Shown here one piece after another: positions 20,006 to 33,553 of a stretch of 64,000 nucleotides of DNA. A program made the translations under genes and the position numbers. Within the stretch, counting starts at the first letter, position 1, and each line of letters begins with the position of its first letter. Under the pieces are notes generated by a model that worked only from the letters and a program-made list of their open reading frames with translations, was not told where the DNA came from and did no database searches. Source of the stretch: Aureimonas sp. SK2 (GTDB lineage Bacteria; Pseudomonadota; Alphaproteobacteria; Rhizobiales; Rhizobiaceae); assembly GCF_029813115.1 (NCBI RefSeq), contig NZ_JAPZDS010000003.1, positions 1 to 64,000 of the forward strand. Reading direction: 5' to 3'.

Positions 20006-20156
20006 ATCAACGCCCTAGATGGTGGGAGTTTACAAAACCCATCTCCCACCATTTAAGAACGCGAAAAGTTTGCAGAAGATGTCCAGCCTCGTCGGCCAAA
20101 CCATAATCGAATCAGTTGGTTACCGATTCGTGTTTACAACTGCAAACTACCCTTTT
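20006..20156. other. Right end region of the island, ginA promoter area
   Basis: 151 bases between ginA (reading away) and the ssb stop. It is AT-richer than its surroundings. It contains the 10-base inverted repeat at 20019-20052 and a smaller one, CGAATC at 20108-20113 with GATTCG at 20125-20130. The ginA promoter and the right island boundary must lie here. Confidence 0.5.
20019..20052. repeat. Perfect 10-bp inverted repeat upstream of ginA
   Basis: ATGGTGGGAG at 20019-20028 and CTCCCACCAT at 20043-20052, with a 14-base AT-rich spacer. It begins 14 bases before the ginA start codon. The position suits an autoregulatory operator of the gin operon or a recombinase-binding arm at the island end. 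No T-run follows, so a terminator is unlikely. Confidence 0.65.
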
Positions 20157-20708
20157 CTAGAACGGAATCTCGTCGTCCATGTCGTCGGACGGGCGACCTC
20201 CGCCCCCGCCACCGCCATAGCCGCCACCGCCGCCCGAGCCACGTCCGCTGCCGCCACCCGAACCGCCGCCGCGCCCGTAGTCTCCGCCGCCGCGCGAGCC
20301 GCCGCCCGACCGCTCGCCGCCGCCACCCTCGTAGCTTGAGCCGCCGCCATCGCCGCCGCGTCCGCCGAGCATCTGCAACTCACCGCGGAAGCGCTGGAGC
20401 ACGACCTCGGTCGTGTAGCGCTTCTGGCCCTGCTGGTCTTCCCAGGAGCGCGTCTGGAGCTGACCCTCGATATAGACCGTCGAGCCCTTCTTCAGGTACT
20501 GCTCGGCGACCTTCACGAGGTTCTCGTTAAAGATCACCACGCTGTGCCACTCGGTGCGCTCCTTGCGCTCGCCCGAGTTCTTGTCACGCCAGGTCTCGGA
20601 GGTCGCGATGCGCAGGTTCGCGATCGCGTCGCCGGAATTGAGCCGCTTGATCTCCGGATCGGCGCCCAGATTTCCGACGAGGATGACCTTGTTGACGCTA
20701 CCCGCCAT
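20157..20708 (-). CDS. ssb: Single-stranded DNA-binding protein
   Basis: Coats single-stranded DNA in replication, repair and recombination. The start at ATG 20708 gives 183 residues and the standard N terminus [15 protein letters not shown], with GGAGAAGAAG just before it. Residues 1-110 are the OB fold ([30 protein letters not shown]). A long Gly/Ser-rich linker follows, then the acidic tip DDMDDEIPF that recruits partner proteins. It is divergent from uvrA across an SOS box. Its 3' end faces the island. Confidence 0.97.
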   Translation of the reverse strand: MAGSVNKVILVGNLGADPEIKRLNSGDAIANLRIATSETWRDKNSGERKERTEWHSVVIFNENLVKVAEQYLKKGSTVYIEGQLQTRSWEDQQGQKRYTTEVVLQRFRGELQMLGGRGGDGGGSSYEGGGGERSGGGSRGGGDYGRGGGSGGGSGRGSGGGGGYGGGGGGGRPSDDMDDEIPF

Positions 20709-21032
20709 TCTTCTTCTCCGTATGAACGCTCGTCGCGCGGACCCTAGTGGCAACGCGACGCCTTCGATACCGCCCGCGACACGCGATCCCCAACTCTTCG
20801 GGATCTTTCCAACCGGCAAGCGACTCGACCCGATTGCCGAGCTGCGACATTCCGTTTAGAACAAAGTAGGAACGGGGTCGAGTCGATGCCAGCCTGCCTG
20901 CGCGGCGTTTGATTCTTCGCCAGCTTCTTCCGATATGGGCGGAGGGTCCGGGGAAAACCGCATCGCTTCGGCCGAACCGATCCTTGCGGCATTCATTCAA
21001 GCTCTCGAATTCGACACAGCGCGGCGAACTCC
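20709..21032. promoter_or_regulatory. Divergent ssb/uvrA promoter region
   Basis: 324 bases between the start codons of ssb and uvrA, with no gene of its own. It contains the LexA-type box described separately, 159 bases before uvrA and 151 bases before ssb, so one site may control both. Confidence 0.6.
20859..20873. promoter_or_regulatory. SOS (LexA) box, GAAC-N7-GAAC
   Basis: GAAC at 20859-20862 and GAAC at 20870-20873 are separated by exactly seven bases. This is the direct-repeat operator known for LexA of Rhizobium and Rhodobacter (read as GTTC-N7-GTTC on the other strand). It lies between ssb and uvrA, both SOS genes in this group, so DNA-damage induction is likely. Confidence 0.85.
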
Positions 21033-23909
<2,877 letters not shown>

Positions 23910-23915
23910 GCCGCT

Positions 23916-25382
23916 TCACCCGCCGCGAAGGGCGGCGATCTCGGCATGGACCCGCGGCAGCGCGCCGGGAAGGTCTTCGGAGATCAGCCCGGGACCGAAC
24001 AGCTCGGCCCCGCGCCCGTGCATCCAGACGCCCGCGCAGGCTGCCTCGAAGGCCGGCGTGCCCTGAGCGAGCTGAGCCGCGACGATGCCGGCCAGCACGT
24101 CGCCTGTCCCGGCGGTGGCCAGCCAGGGCGTTCCGGTCGCGTTGACAGCCGCCCGCCCGTCCGGTGCGGCGATGACCGTATCGGCGCCCTTGTAGACGAC
24201 GATTCCCCCCGCCCTTTGCGCCGCCGCCCGCGCCGCGTCGAGCTTCGACGGCGCTGCGTCGCCCGCCAAGTCGGGAAACAGACGCTTGAATTCGCCGTCA
24301 TGGGGCGTCAGCACCACGCGCGAAGCGGCCGCGTCGCGGCGGAGCGCGAACAGGGTGTCCGGCTCCGCTCCGAAAGCGGTGATCCCGTCGGCATCCAGAA
24401 CCAGCGCGCGGCCGGCCTCAAGGATCAGCCCGGCAAACGCGCGCGCCTTGTCCTGATCCCCGAAGCCTGGACCCAGCACGAAGGTGTTGAACCGTTCGTC
24501 CTCCAAGAGGGTGGCGAGGCCCGCCCCGTCGTCGCAACCGCGCAGCATGATCGCGGTCACTTGTGCCGATAGTCCCGCCAGCGCCGCGCGGGGTGCTGCT
24601 AGAGTCACTAGTCCGGCGCCGCCGCGCAGCGCCCCGATGGCCGAAAGTCGCGCCGCCCCGCTTTTCTCGAGCGCGCCGGAGAAGACCACTGCGTGCCCGC
24701 GATCGTACTTGTGTCCGGCATCGGAGGGATGCCGGAGTTCACCGAGCCAGAGGGGCGGCTCGTTCGCCTGAGCGACGGCTGGAACGCGCTCCCAGACGCT
24801 GTCGGGGATCCCGATGTCGGCGACGATCACTTGGCCGGAATGGAGCCGCCCCGGCATCAGCAGATGCGCGGCCCGCCGTCTCTGGAAGGTGACGGTGCGC
24901 TGCGCCCGCACCGCCGCGCCGAGGACGGCGCCGGACGCGGTATGGATTCCGCTGGGAACGTCGATGGAGAGAACCGGGGAGCCGCCGGCTTCGAGCCGTC
25001 GGATCGCCTCGCGGCATGTTGCGTCGAGCGGGCGCTGAAGGCCTGTCCCGAAAAGACCGTCGATCACGAGATCGAAGGGCGCGTCGGGAAACTCGTCCAG
25101 CGACGGTCCTTTGGCACCGCGCAACGAGAAGATTGTTACCTGGTGACGTTCAGCGAGCCGTTCCGCCGCGACGCGTGCGTCGGCGCCGTTCATTCCTGGG
25201 CCGGCCCAGACGGCGATGCGTGAACCTGCCGGCAGGCCCGCCTCGGCGACGCCGGCGATCGCGTGTCCGGCCGCGCGGATCAGTTGCTCCAACGTGAAGC
25301 CATCGGCAACCGCAAGCCGATCGGCCGCCTTGACACCGTCGCCGTCGATCAAAGCGATAAGCGGTCGCGCGGAGCTTACCAT
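23916..25382 (-). CDS. nnr: Bifunctional NAD(P)H-hydrate epimerase/dehydratase
   Basis: Repairs hydrated NADH and NADPH: the N-terminal YjeF_N-type half epimerises and the C-terminal half dehydrates using ADP. The 488-residue fusion length is standard. The N-terminal half has AGPGMNGADARVAAERLA, where the family usually has GxGNNGGDG; Asp is kept but the first Asn is Met. The C-terminal half has TPHDGEFKRLF, VYKGADTVI and the strong signature ATAGTGDVLAG. It is convergent with uvrA and divergent from glnB. Confidence 0.94.
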   Translation of the reverse strand: MVSSARPLIALIDGDGVKAADRLAVADGFTLEQLIRAAGHAIAGVAEAGLPAGSRIAVWAGPGMNGADARVAAERLAERHQVTIFSLRGAKGPSLDEFPDAPFDLVIDGLFGTGLQRPLDATCREAIRRLEAGGSPVLSIDVPSGIHTASGAVLGAAVRAQRTVTFQRRRAAHLLMPGRLHSGQVIVADIGIPDSVWERVPAVAQANEPPLWLGELRHPSDAGHKYDRGHAVVFSGALEKSGAARLSAIGALRGGAGLVTLAAPRAALAGLSAQVTAIMLRGCDDGAGLATLLEDERFNTFVLGPGFGDQDKARAFAGLILEAGRALVLDADGITAFGAEPDTLFALRRDAAASRVVLTPHDGEFKRLFPDLAGDAAPSKLDAARAAAQRAGGIVVYKGADTVIAAPDGRAAVNATGTPWLATAGTGDVLAGIVAAQLAQGTPAFEAACAGVWMHGRGAELFGPGLISEDLPGALPRVHAEIAALRGG

Positions 25383-25461
25383 GTCCGATTTTTCATCAAT
25401 TGCACAGAAGACAGGCAGAATTTGCCGTGGCTCTGTGCAGGCGTGATCGAGTGTTCGCTAG

Positions 25462-25941
<480 letters not shown>

Positions 25942-25999
25942 AATCCGGCAATTGCCGGCCAGCCATACGAGTACAGTCGTCCAGGAGGAAAGGACACTC

Positions 26000-27409
<1,410 letters not shown>

Positions 27410-27436
27410 TCGGTTTCGATCGACCCGCGCATACAA

Positions 27437-27466
27437 GGCCCCGGCGGAAACCGCCGGGGCCTTTTT
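27437..27466 (+). terminator. Intrinsic terminator of glnBA
   Basis: An 11-base-pair perfect GC stem, GGCCCCGGCGG (27437-27447) with CCGCCGGGGCC (27451-27461), has a three-base loop and is followed by TTTTT. It lies 27 bases after the glnA stop. Confidence 0.92.
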
Positions 27467-27720
27467 CGTTTGGCGTCGGCGACGTCCGCAGCCGCTGTGG
27501 TTTGCGGCACCGCCCGCCGTCAGGCCGTCGCCCCCCATACAGGACGAAAGGATCACGGGGGCAGCCGAAGGCCGGCCATTCCGCCAATCACATCCACCCG
27601 TCATCCTCGGCCTCGAGCCGAGAATCTACCACGGTCCGGCTGCTTCGACGTGGCAAATCCTCGACTTAAGCCCGAGGATCACGCTGCGGATGAGCAGGAC
27701 GTTTGCTGTCCCCTGAACGC

Positions 27721-27752
27721 AAAAAGGCCCGGCGGATCGCTCCGCCAGGCCT
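27721..27752 (-). terminator. Intrinsic terminator of glnII
   Basis: On the minus strand the stem pairs TCCGCCaGGCCT (27741-27752) with AGGCCcGGCGGA (27725-27736), with one internal mismatch and a four-base loop, and runs into a T-tract (AAAAA at 27721-27725 on plus). It lies 27 bases after the glnII stop. The 250 bases between it and the glnA terminator hold no gene that I can see. Confidence 0.88.
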
Positions 27753-27778
27753 TTCCTTGCATAGGATGTCGCGAAGGC

Positions 27779-28819
27779 TCAGGCCGCCGCGGAGACCTTG
27801 GCGCCGAGCGGCACTTCGGAAATCGTCTTCAGCACCTGGCTGGCGATCTGGTAGGGGCAGCCCTGCGAGTTCGGGCGGCGATCCTCGAGATAGCCCTTGT
27901 AGCCGTTGTTGACGAAGGAATGCGGCACGCGGATCGAGGCGCCGCGGTCGGCCACGCCGTAGGAGAACTTGTTCCAGGGCGCCGTCTCGTGCTTGCCGGT
28001 CAGGCGCAGGTGGTTGTCCGGGCCGTAGACAGCGATATGGGCTTCGAGGTTCTTCTCGAAGGCGCCCATGAGCTGCTCGAAGTACTCCTTGCCGCCGACC
28101 TCACGCATGTAGGCCGTGGAGAAGTTGCAGTGCATGCCGGAGCCGTTCCAGTCGGTGTCGCCGAGCGGCTTGCAGTGCCACTCGATGTCGATCTCGTACT
28201 TCTCGCACAGGCGCTGCAGCAGGTAGCGTGCCATCCAGATCTGATCGGCGGCCTTCTTGGAGCCCTTGCCGAAGATCTGGAATTCCCACTGGCCCTTGGC
28301 CACCTCGGCGTTGATGCCCTCGTGGTTGATGCCGGCGGCGAGGCACAGGTCGAGATGCTCCTCGACGATCTGGCGCGCGATCGAACCCACGTTCGAATAG
28401 CCGACGCCCGTGTAGTACGGACCCTGCGGCGCCGGGTAGCCGCTCTCGGGGAAGCCGAGCGGACGGCCGTTCTTGTAGAAGAAGTATTCCTGCTCGAAGC
28501 CGAACCAGGCGTCCTCGTCGTCGAGGATGGTGGCGCGGGCGTTGGAGGCATGCGGCGTCACGCCGTCGGGCATCATGACCTCGCACATGACGAGGACGCC
28601 GTTGGTGCGGGCCGGATCGGGATAGACGGCGACCGGCTTCAGCACGCAGTCCGAGCTGCGGCCTTCGGCCTGCATCGTGGACGAGCCGTCGAAGCCCCAG
28701 AGCGGCAGCTCTTCCAGCTTCGGGAACTCGGCGAATTCCTTGATCTGCGTCTTGCCACGAAGATTCGGCACCGGGGTGTAGCCGTCGAGCCAAATGTATT
28801 CGAGCTTGTATTTCGTCAT
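27779..28819 (-). CDS. glnII: Glutamine synthetase type II (eukaryote-like)
   Basis: A second, octameric glutamine synthetase typical of rhizobia and relatives. It is usually expressed under nitrogen limitation and is not adenylylated. The start at ATG 28819 gives MTKYKLEYIWLDGY and 346 residues, the normal GSII length. Family motifs: WGFDGSSTMQAEG, PYYTGVG, the ATP-binding block NFSTAYMREVGG, and the C-terminal RGASIRVP. A candidate sigma-54 promoter is at 28896-28911, matching the known NtrC control of glnII. It is divergent from the DUF2735 gene and convergent with glnA. Confidence 0.97.
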   Translation of the reverse strand: MTKYKLEYIWLDGYTPVPNLRGKTQIKEFAEFPKLEELPLWGFDGSSTMQAEGRSSDCVLKPVAVYPDPARTNGVLVMCEVMMPDGVTPHASNARATILDDEDAWFGFEQEYFFYKNGRPLGFPESGYPAPQGPYYTGVGYSNVGSIARQIVEEHLDLCLAAGINHEGINAEVAKGQWEFQIFGKGSKKAADQIWMARYLLQRLCEKYEIDIEWHCKPLGDTDWNGSGMHCNFSTAYMREVGGKEYFEQLMGAFEKNLEAHIAVYGPDNHLRLTGKHETAPWNKFSYGVADRGASIRVPHSFVNNGYKGYLEDRRPNSQGCPYQIASQVLKTISEVPLGAKVSAAA

Positions 28820-28895
28820 CCCAACTCTCCAAAGCGCTGGCCGGTTCTCGTGCGCCTCACATGGCGCCCGACCAGACCCAGCCTGCCATACACCA

Positions 28896-28911
28896 TGCAT
28901 ATCCCGTGCCA
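28896..28911 (-). promoter_or_regulatory. Candidate sigma-54 promoter of glnII
   Basis: On the minus strand it reads TGGCACGGGATATGCA. The -24 element TGGCAC(G) is perfect and the -12 element is ATGCA against the consensus TTGCA, with the GG and GC doublets 12 bases apart as required. It sits about 76 bases before the glnII start. NtrC-dependent sigma-54 transcription is known for rhizobial glnII. Confidence 0.75.
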
Positions 28912-29192
28912 GTTGAGTGGCGTGCCGGATCGCAAGGCGGCTAAGGGCCGTGGATCAGCTCTCGCGCGCAGTCGTTATCGTCCCAAGTCGGCTTGAATCC
29001 GCCCGATCCTCCATCTCGTGCCACGCGACGACACGCGTAGAAAATTTTCGAAAACGAAATCCGATGGTGGGACACTTTCCTTTGCAGGACCAAGGTGGCC
29101 CTTCCATCTGATGAAATTGAGTGCATATTGAGTATGGAATGAACAGGTCGCGCTGCCGAAATGCGCGGCATATCCTCGGAGAGGAGATCGCA
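28912..29192. other. Intergenic region between glnII and the DUF2735 gene
   Basis: About 280 bases upstream of both divergent genes. NtrC sites for glnII would be expected here, but I did not identify a clear one. No gene is seen. Confidence 0.4.
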
Positions 29193-29378
29193 ATGGAACG
29201 GACTGCATCGATCCAAGGCGCAACCATTCTGGCGTTTCCGGTCGGCGGGCGTCGTGGCGCCCGGGCCTGGGGCGCGCAGCCGGCGCAGGCCGACCTGCCG
29301 CAGGAGACGGTCGTCGACTATGACGCCTGGTATCACCAAGCCGCCATGGACGACGAGAAGCCGCGCGGCAACGCCTGA
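29193..29378 (+). CDS. DUF2735 family small protein
   Basis: A 61-residue protein starting at ATG 29193, preceded by the strong site GGAGAGGAG. The motifs ILAFPVGGRRG near the N terminus and WYHQAAMDDEKP near the C terminus match my knowledge of DUF2735 proteins of Hyphomicrobiales, which are often next to glnII. The function is unknown; the neighbourhood suggests a link to nitrogen status. It is divergent from glnII and ends 10 bases before the convergent glsA. Confidence 0.75.
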   Translation: MERTASIQGATILAFPVGGRRGARAWGAQPAQADLPQETVVDYDAWYHQAAMDDEKPRGNA

Positions 29379-29388
29379 TCCCCTCGTC

Positions 29389-30327
29389 TCAGGCGCCGAA
29401 GATCGAGACGCCGGACCGCTTCGCGAAGGCTTCCAGTGCGATGCGCCCGAGATGCGAATTGCCGGCGTCGTCGAGCCCGGGCGACCAGACGGCGATCGAC
29501 GCCTGCCCTGGCACGATCGCGAGGATGCCGCCGCCCACGCCGCTCTTGCCGGGAAGCCCGACGCGATAGGCGAAGTCGCCCGAGCCGTCGTAATGCCCGC
29601 AGGTCAGCATGATCGCGTTGATGCGCCGCGCCCGCTCGGACGAAATCACCGAATGGCCGGTGTCCGGATTGCGCCCGGAATGGGCCAGGAAGCGCCCCGC
29701 CAGCGCGAGCTGGCGGCAGGACATGGCGATGGCGCAATGGTGGAAGTAGACGCCGAGCGTATAGTCCACCGGGTTCTCTATCACCCCGAACGACTTCATG
29801 TAGTTGGCGAGCGCCATGTTGCGGAAGCCCGTGCGCTGCTCGGACTCCGCCACGGCCTTGTCGATCGTCACGGTCTGGTCGTCCGACAGGAAGCGCATGA
29901 AGCGCAGGATCTCGCCGAGCGCGACGCTCGGCTTGTGACCCGCCAGGATCACGTCGGTCACGGCGATGGCGCCGGCGTTGATGAAGGGGTTGCGCGGCAC
30001 GCCCTTCTCGCTCTCGAGCTGAACGATGGAGTTGAACGCGGTGCCGGACGGCTCGCGCCCCACGCGCTTCCATAGACGGTCGCCGGCGATGCCGAGCGCC
30101 AGCGTCAGCGTGAAGACCTTGGAGATGCTCTGGATCGAGAAGGGCGTCTCGGCGTCCCCCGCCGTCACCACCGTCCCGTCCGGCAAGGCGACGGCCATGC
30201 CGAAGAAGCCCGGATCGACCCGCGCGAGCTCGGGAATGTAGTCCGCGATGCGCCCGCGGTCGGTCCGCGCGCGCATCTCGTCCGCGATATCCGTGACGAG
30301 CGATCGAAGCTGTGGGACGGCGAACAC
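29389..30327 (-). CDS. glsA: Glutaminase
   Basis: Hydrolyses glutamine to glutamate and ammonia. It is a serine-dependent beta-lactamase-like enzyme with the catalytic SxxK in [12 protein letters not shown]. Other family blocks are [11 protein letters not shown] and the [10 protein letters not shown] region near the C terminus. At 312 residues it matches the GlsA family. It is encoded beside the glutamine synthetase genes, so synthesis and breakdown of glutamine are clustered. It runs convergent to the DUF2735 gene. Confidence 0.96.
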   Translation of the reverse strand: MFAVPQLRSLVTDIADEMRARTDRGRIADYIPELARVDPGFFGMAVALPDGTVVTAGDAETPFSIQSISKVFTLTLALGIAGDRLWKRVGREPSGTAFNSIVQLESEKGVPRNPFINAGAIAVTDVILAGHKPSVALGEILRFMRFLSDDQTVTIDKAVAESEQRTGFRNMALANYMKSFGVIENPVDYTLGVYFHHCAIAMSCRQLALAGRFLAHSGRNPDTGHSVISSERARRINAIMLTCGHYDGSGDFAYRVGLPGKSGVGGGILAIVPGQASIAVWSPGLDDAGNSHLGRIALEAFAKRSGVSIFGA

Positions 30328-30370
30328 GCGGAGCTCCTTGTCCAGAGGTGTCGCACGGGGTCCCGAACCC

Positions 30371-31267
30371 TCAGCGCGATGCGGAAGGGCTAACCTCGCC
30401 GGCGATCCAGTTCAACGTGTCGCGCCAGTCCACCATGCGGATGGGTGTGCCGTGGTTGCCGCCGTCGAACCCAACGAAGCGGATGGGGTAGGCCGGCGAC
30501 TGCTTGCGCACCGCCTCGAAGAAGGTGAGCTGGCGGTCGAAGGCGTAGACCTTGTCGCGCGTGCCGTGGGCGAGAAGGATCGGCACGATGGCATCATGCG
30601 CCCGGCGCATGGCGGCGAAGCGTTCGGCGCTCGAATCGGAACCGAGGAGCACCATGGCGTCGAACATCTTGGCCCCCTCGCCCGTCGCCAGGGTCCAGCA
30701 GACCTGGCCGCCCATGGAGGCGCAGGCGAGCACCAGCATCGCCGCCGGGCGCTCGCGGCGGATCTCAGCCAGGAGATGGCCGATCCGTGCCGCGTCCGCC
30801 GCGGCGAGCTGCCCGCCGTCGACGGTCACATACTGGCCTCCCGCACGGACGAGGAGGTTCTTCAGCCGGTTGAAGTTGCCGCCAAACGAGCCGTCCTTCA
30901 TCCCCAGCCGGTGGTCGCCGTTGCGGCCATGTACGAAGACGACCACCGGACCGCCCGGTGCGGCAGTCCCTACCGTGGCGTAGCGAAGCGGGCCGCCCGG
31001 CGTCGTGATCTCCTGTTCCCGCACCCGGCCGACGGCGCGAAGGTCGATGTAGACGCTCTTCACCTGCCGCTCGGGAATCGCGTCTCGCCGGTCGATGTCC
31101 CGCACCTCGTCGTAGGGCACGTCGAGACGGCGGCCGCCGTCGAGGCTGGCCACCGGCCCGGGATAGGCGAAGAGCATGTCCTTGTAGGGCGCGAAGGGCG
31201 CGGCCTGTGCCACGCCGCTCATCGCCAGCACCGTCATCAGGATCGCCAGCCGTCCGACCTTGCGCAT
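30371..31267 (-). CDS. Exported alpha/beta hydrolase
   Basis: A 298-residue protein from ATG 31267, chosen because it gives a clean signal peptide ([22 protein letters not shown]). The mature part is an alpha/beta hydrolase: FVHGRNGD oxyanion region, nucleophile Ser in CASMGGQ, Asp in [10 protein letters not shown] and His in GGNHGTP. The substrate is unknown; the fold is shared by esterases, dienelactone hydrolases and peptidases. It lies 43 bases from glsA on the same strand, with no visible functional link, and is divergent from parE. Confidence 0.85.
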   Translation of the reverse strand: MRKVGRLAILMTVLAMSGVAQAAPFAPYKDMLFAYPGPVASLDGGRRLDVPYDEVRDIDRRDAIPERQVKSVYIDLRAVGRVREQEITTPGGPLRYATVGTAAPGGPVVVFVHGRNGDHRLGMKDGSFGGNFNRLKNLLVRAGGQYVTVDGGQLAAADAARIGHLLAEIRRERPAAMLVLACASMGGQVCWTLATGEGAKMFDAMVLLGSDSSAERFAAMRRAHDAIVPILLAHGTRDKVYAFDRQLTFFEAVRKQSPAYPIRFVGFDGGNHGTPIRMVDWRDTLNWIAGEVSPSASR

Positions 31268-31484
31268 GATCCGGCTCCCCTGCCGTGTCCGATGGCGCAG
31301 CATAGGCCGAACGGGATGGCTGCAGGCGTTGCGGCGATGCGCCATGTGCGGGATAAACGTCGCCGAGCGACCCGGGGCGCCCTGCGCGCCGGGTGAGAAC
31401 ACTTGCAGAACATCGACCGAGGGGTTACCTCGACACCATGCCGCAGCACGTCAGCGAGTGGCCTGTCCGAGGCCGGAAACACGT

Positions 31485-33524
31485 ATGAGCCAGGATCTTT
31501 TCGCCGCAAATCCGGCGCGTGCCGCCACCTCCCGGACCGCCCCCGAGCGCGCCGCCCGGCCGGCTGCGCAGGCGCCTGCCGCCCCGACGGCCGGCGCCGA
31601 CTACACGGCCGCCGACATCGAGGTGCTGGAGGGGCTGGAGCCCGTCCGCCGCCGTCCCGGCATGTATATCGGCGGCACCGACGAGAAGGCGCTGCACCAT
31701 CTCTTCGCCGAGGTGATCGACAATTCGATGGACGAGGCGGTGGCCGGCCACGCCAACTTCATCGAGGTGGCCCTGGACGAGGACGGCTTCCTCGCGGTGA
31801 CCGACAACGGGCGCGGCATCCCGATCGATCCGCACCCAAAATACCGCGACAAGTCGGCGCTCGAAGTCATCATGACGACGCTCCATGCCGGCGGAAAGTT
31901 CGATTCCAAGGTCTACGAAACCTCCGGCGGTCTCCACGGCGTCGGCATCTCCGTCGTGAACGCGTTGTCCGATGCGCTGGAGGTCGAGGTCGCCCGCAAC
32001 CGCAAGCTCTACCGGCAGACCTATTCGCGCGGCATCCCGACCTCCGGCCTCGTCGAGGTCGGCGAGATCCAGAACCGGCGTGGCACGCGGGTCCGCTTCC
32101 GTCCGGACACGGCGATCTTTGGCGAGGGCGCGCGGTTCCTGCCCGCCCGCCTCTTCGCCATGGCGCGCTCCAAGGCCTATCTCTTCGGCGGCGTCGAGAT
32201 CCGCTGGTCGTGTGCGCCCGCGCTCCTGACCGAAGGCGGGAAGGTTCCGGCGCGCGCCAGCTTCCACTTCCCCGGCGGCCTGAAGGACTATCTGGAAGCC
32301 TCGCTCGACGGGCAGACGCGGGTGACGTCCCAGATCTTCGCCGGACGTTCGGAAAAGGTCTCGGGCCACGGCGCGGTGGAATGGGCGGTGTCCTGGACGC
32401 AGGAGGACGGTGCGGTCCGCTCCTACGTCAATACCATTCCGACGCCCGAGGGCGGCTCGCACGAAGCGGGCCTGCGCGCCGTGCTCCTGCGCGGCCTGAA
32501 GGCCTTCGCCGAACTCCAGGGCAATCGCAAGGCCGCCGCGATCACCGCCGAGGACGTTATGATCACGGCCTCGGCCATGCTCTCGGTCTTCATCCGCGAG
32601 CCGGAGTTCGTCGGCCAGACGAAGGACCGGCTGGCGACGGCCGAGGCGCAGCGCATCGTCGAGAACTCGATCCGCGATTCCTTCGACATCTGGCTGGCCT
32701 CGTCGCCGCAGGACGCCTCGCGTCTGATCGACTGGGTGGTGGAGCGCGCGGACGAGCGTCTCCGGCGCAAGCAGGAGAAGGAAGTCAGCCGGAAGACCGC
32801 GACGCGCAAGCTGCGCCTGCCCGGCAAGCTGGCGGACTGCTCGCAGACGGGGGCGGCGGGCGCCGAGCTCTTCATCGTCGAGGGCGATTCGGCCGGCGGC
32901 TCGGCCAAGCAGGCGCGCGACCGAGCCCGTCAGGCCGTGCTTCCGCTGCGCGGCAAGATCCTCAATGTCGCCTCGGCGGGTCGCGAGAAGCTCGGCGCCA
33001 ACCAGCAGCTTGCCGACCTCACGCTGGCGCTCGGCTGCGGCACGCGCGGCAAGTATCGCGACGACGACCTGCGCTACGAGCGCGTGATCATCATGACCGA
33101 CGCCGACGTGGACGGTGCCCACATCGCCTCGCTTCTCATCACCTTCTTCTACCAGGAGATGCCGGAGCTGATTCGCGGCGGCCATCTCTTCCTCGCCGTC
33201 CCGCCGCTCTACAAGCTGACGCAAGGCGGCAAGACGATCTACGCCCGCGACGACGCCGATCGCGAGCGCATCACGGCGCGCGAGTTCAAGGGCAAGGGGA
33301 AGGTCGAGGTCAGCCGCTTCAAGGGCCTCGGCGAGATGCTGCCCTCGCAGCTCAAGGAAACCACGATGGACCCGCGCAAGCGGACCTTGCTTCGCGTCGA
33401 GATCGATGCTTCTCCCGAAGCCGGGACGGCGGGTGCGGTGGATGCGCTGATGGGCAACAAGCCGGAGGCGCGCTTCCGCTTCATCCAGGACCGGGCGGCC
33501 TTCGTCCGGGACCTCGACGTCTGA
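31485..33524 (+). CDS. parE: DNA topoisomerase IV subunit B
   Basis: ATPase subunit of topoisomerase IV, which decatenates chromosomes with ParC. The start ATG 31485 gives 679 residues. The N-terminal 45 residues are an Ala/Pro-rich extension. Then come the GHKL ATPase motifs (EVIDNSMDEAV, DNGRGIP, LHGVGISVVNALS), and the TOPRIM motifs EGDSAGGSAKQARDR and DADVDGAH. The C terminus KPEARFRFIQ is typical of ParE rather than GyrB. The exported unknown protein follows 30 bases later. Confidence 0.95.
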   Translation: MSQDLFAANPARAATSRTAPERAARPAAQAPAAPTAGADYTAADIEVLEGLEPVRRRPGMYIGGTDEKALHHLFAEVIDNSMDEAVAGHANFIEVALDEDGFLAVTDNGRGIPIDPHPKYRDKSALEVIMTTLHAGGKFDSKVYETSGGLHGVGISVVNALSDALEVEVARNRKLYRQTYSRGIPTSGLVEVGEIQNRRGTRVRFRPDTAIFGEGARFLPARLFAMARSKAYLFGGVEIRWSCAPALLTEGGKVPARASFHFPGGLKDYLEASLDGQTRVTSQIFAGRSEKVSGHGAVEWAVSWTQEDGAVRSYVNTIPTPEGGSHEAGLRAVLLRGLKAFAELQGNRKAAAITAEDVMITASAMLSVFIREPEFVGQTKDRLATAEAQRIVENSIRDSFDIWLASSPQDASRLIDWVVERADERLRRKQEKEVSRKTATRKLRLPGKLADCSQTGAAGAELFIVEGDSAGGSAKQARDRARQAVLPLRGKILNVASAGREKLGANQQLADLTLALGCGTRGKYRDDDLRYERVIIMTDADVDGAHIASLLITFFYQEMPELIRGGHLFLAVPPLYKLTQGGKTIYARDDADRERITAREFKGKGKVEVSRFKGLGEMLPSQLKETTMDPRKRTLLRVEIDASPEAGTAGAVDALMGNKPEARFRFIQDRAAFVRDLDV

Positions 33525-33553
33525 CCATTCTTCTGCAAGCCGAGGGCACGACC

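Larger units (their letters stand above)
7946..20156. mobile_element. GInt-like integrative genomic island
   Basis: A 12.2 kb accessory block between the convergent 3' ends of marC and ssb, genes that are normally neighbours in Hyphomicrobiales. At the ssb end is an operon of three tyrosine recombinases plus a small helix-turn-helix/coiled-coil protein, the arrangement described for GInt islands (ginABCD). Next come a RecD2-like helicase, DUF5131, TcmP, an AbiGi-like protein, a helicase remnant, and a TIR protein with a small basic protein. No phage structural or conjugation genes are present. Exact ends are unknown: I found no direct repeat between 7946-8243 and 20006-20156 by eye, so the limits given are the flanking stop codons. 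Confidence 0.8.

Noticed and set aside
29068-29086. TGGGAC and TTGCA before the DUF2735 gene as a sigma-54 promoter
   Set aside because: The GG and GC doublets are 14 or more bases apart instead of the required 12, and the -24 element has a mismatch.
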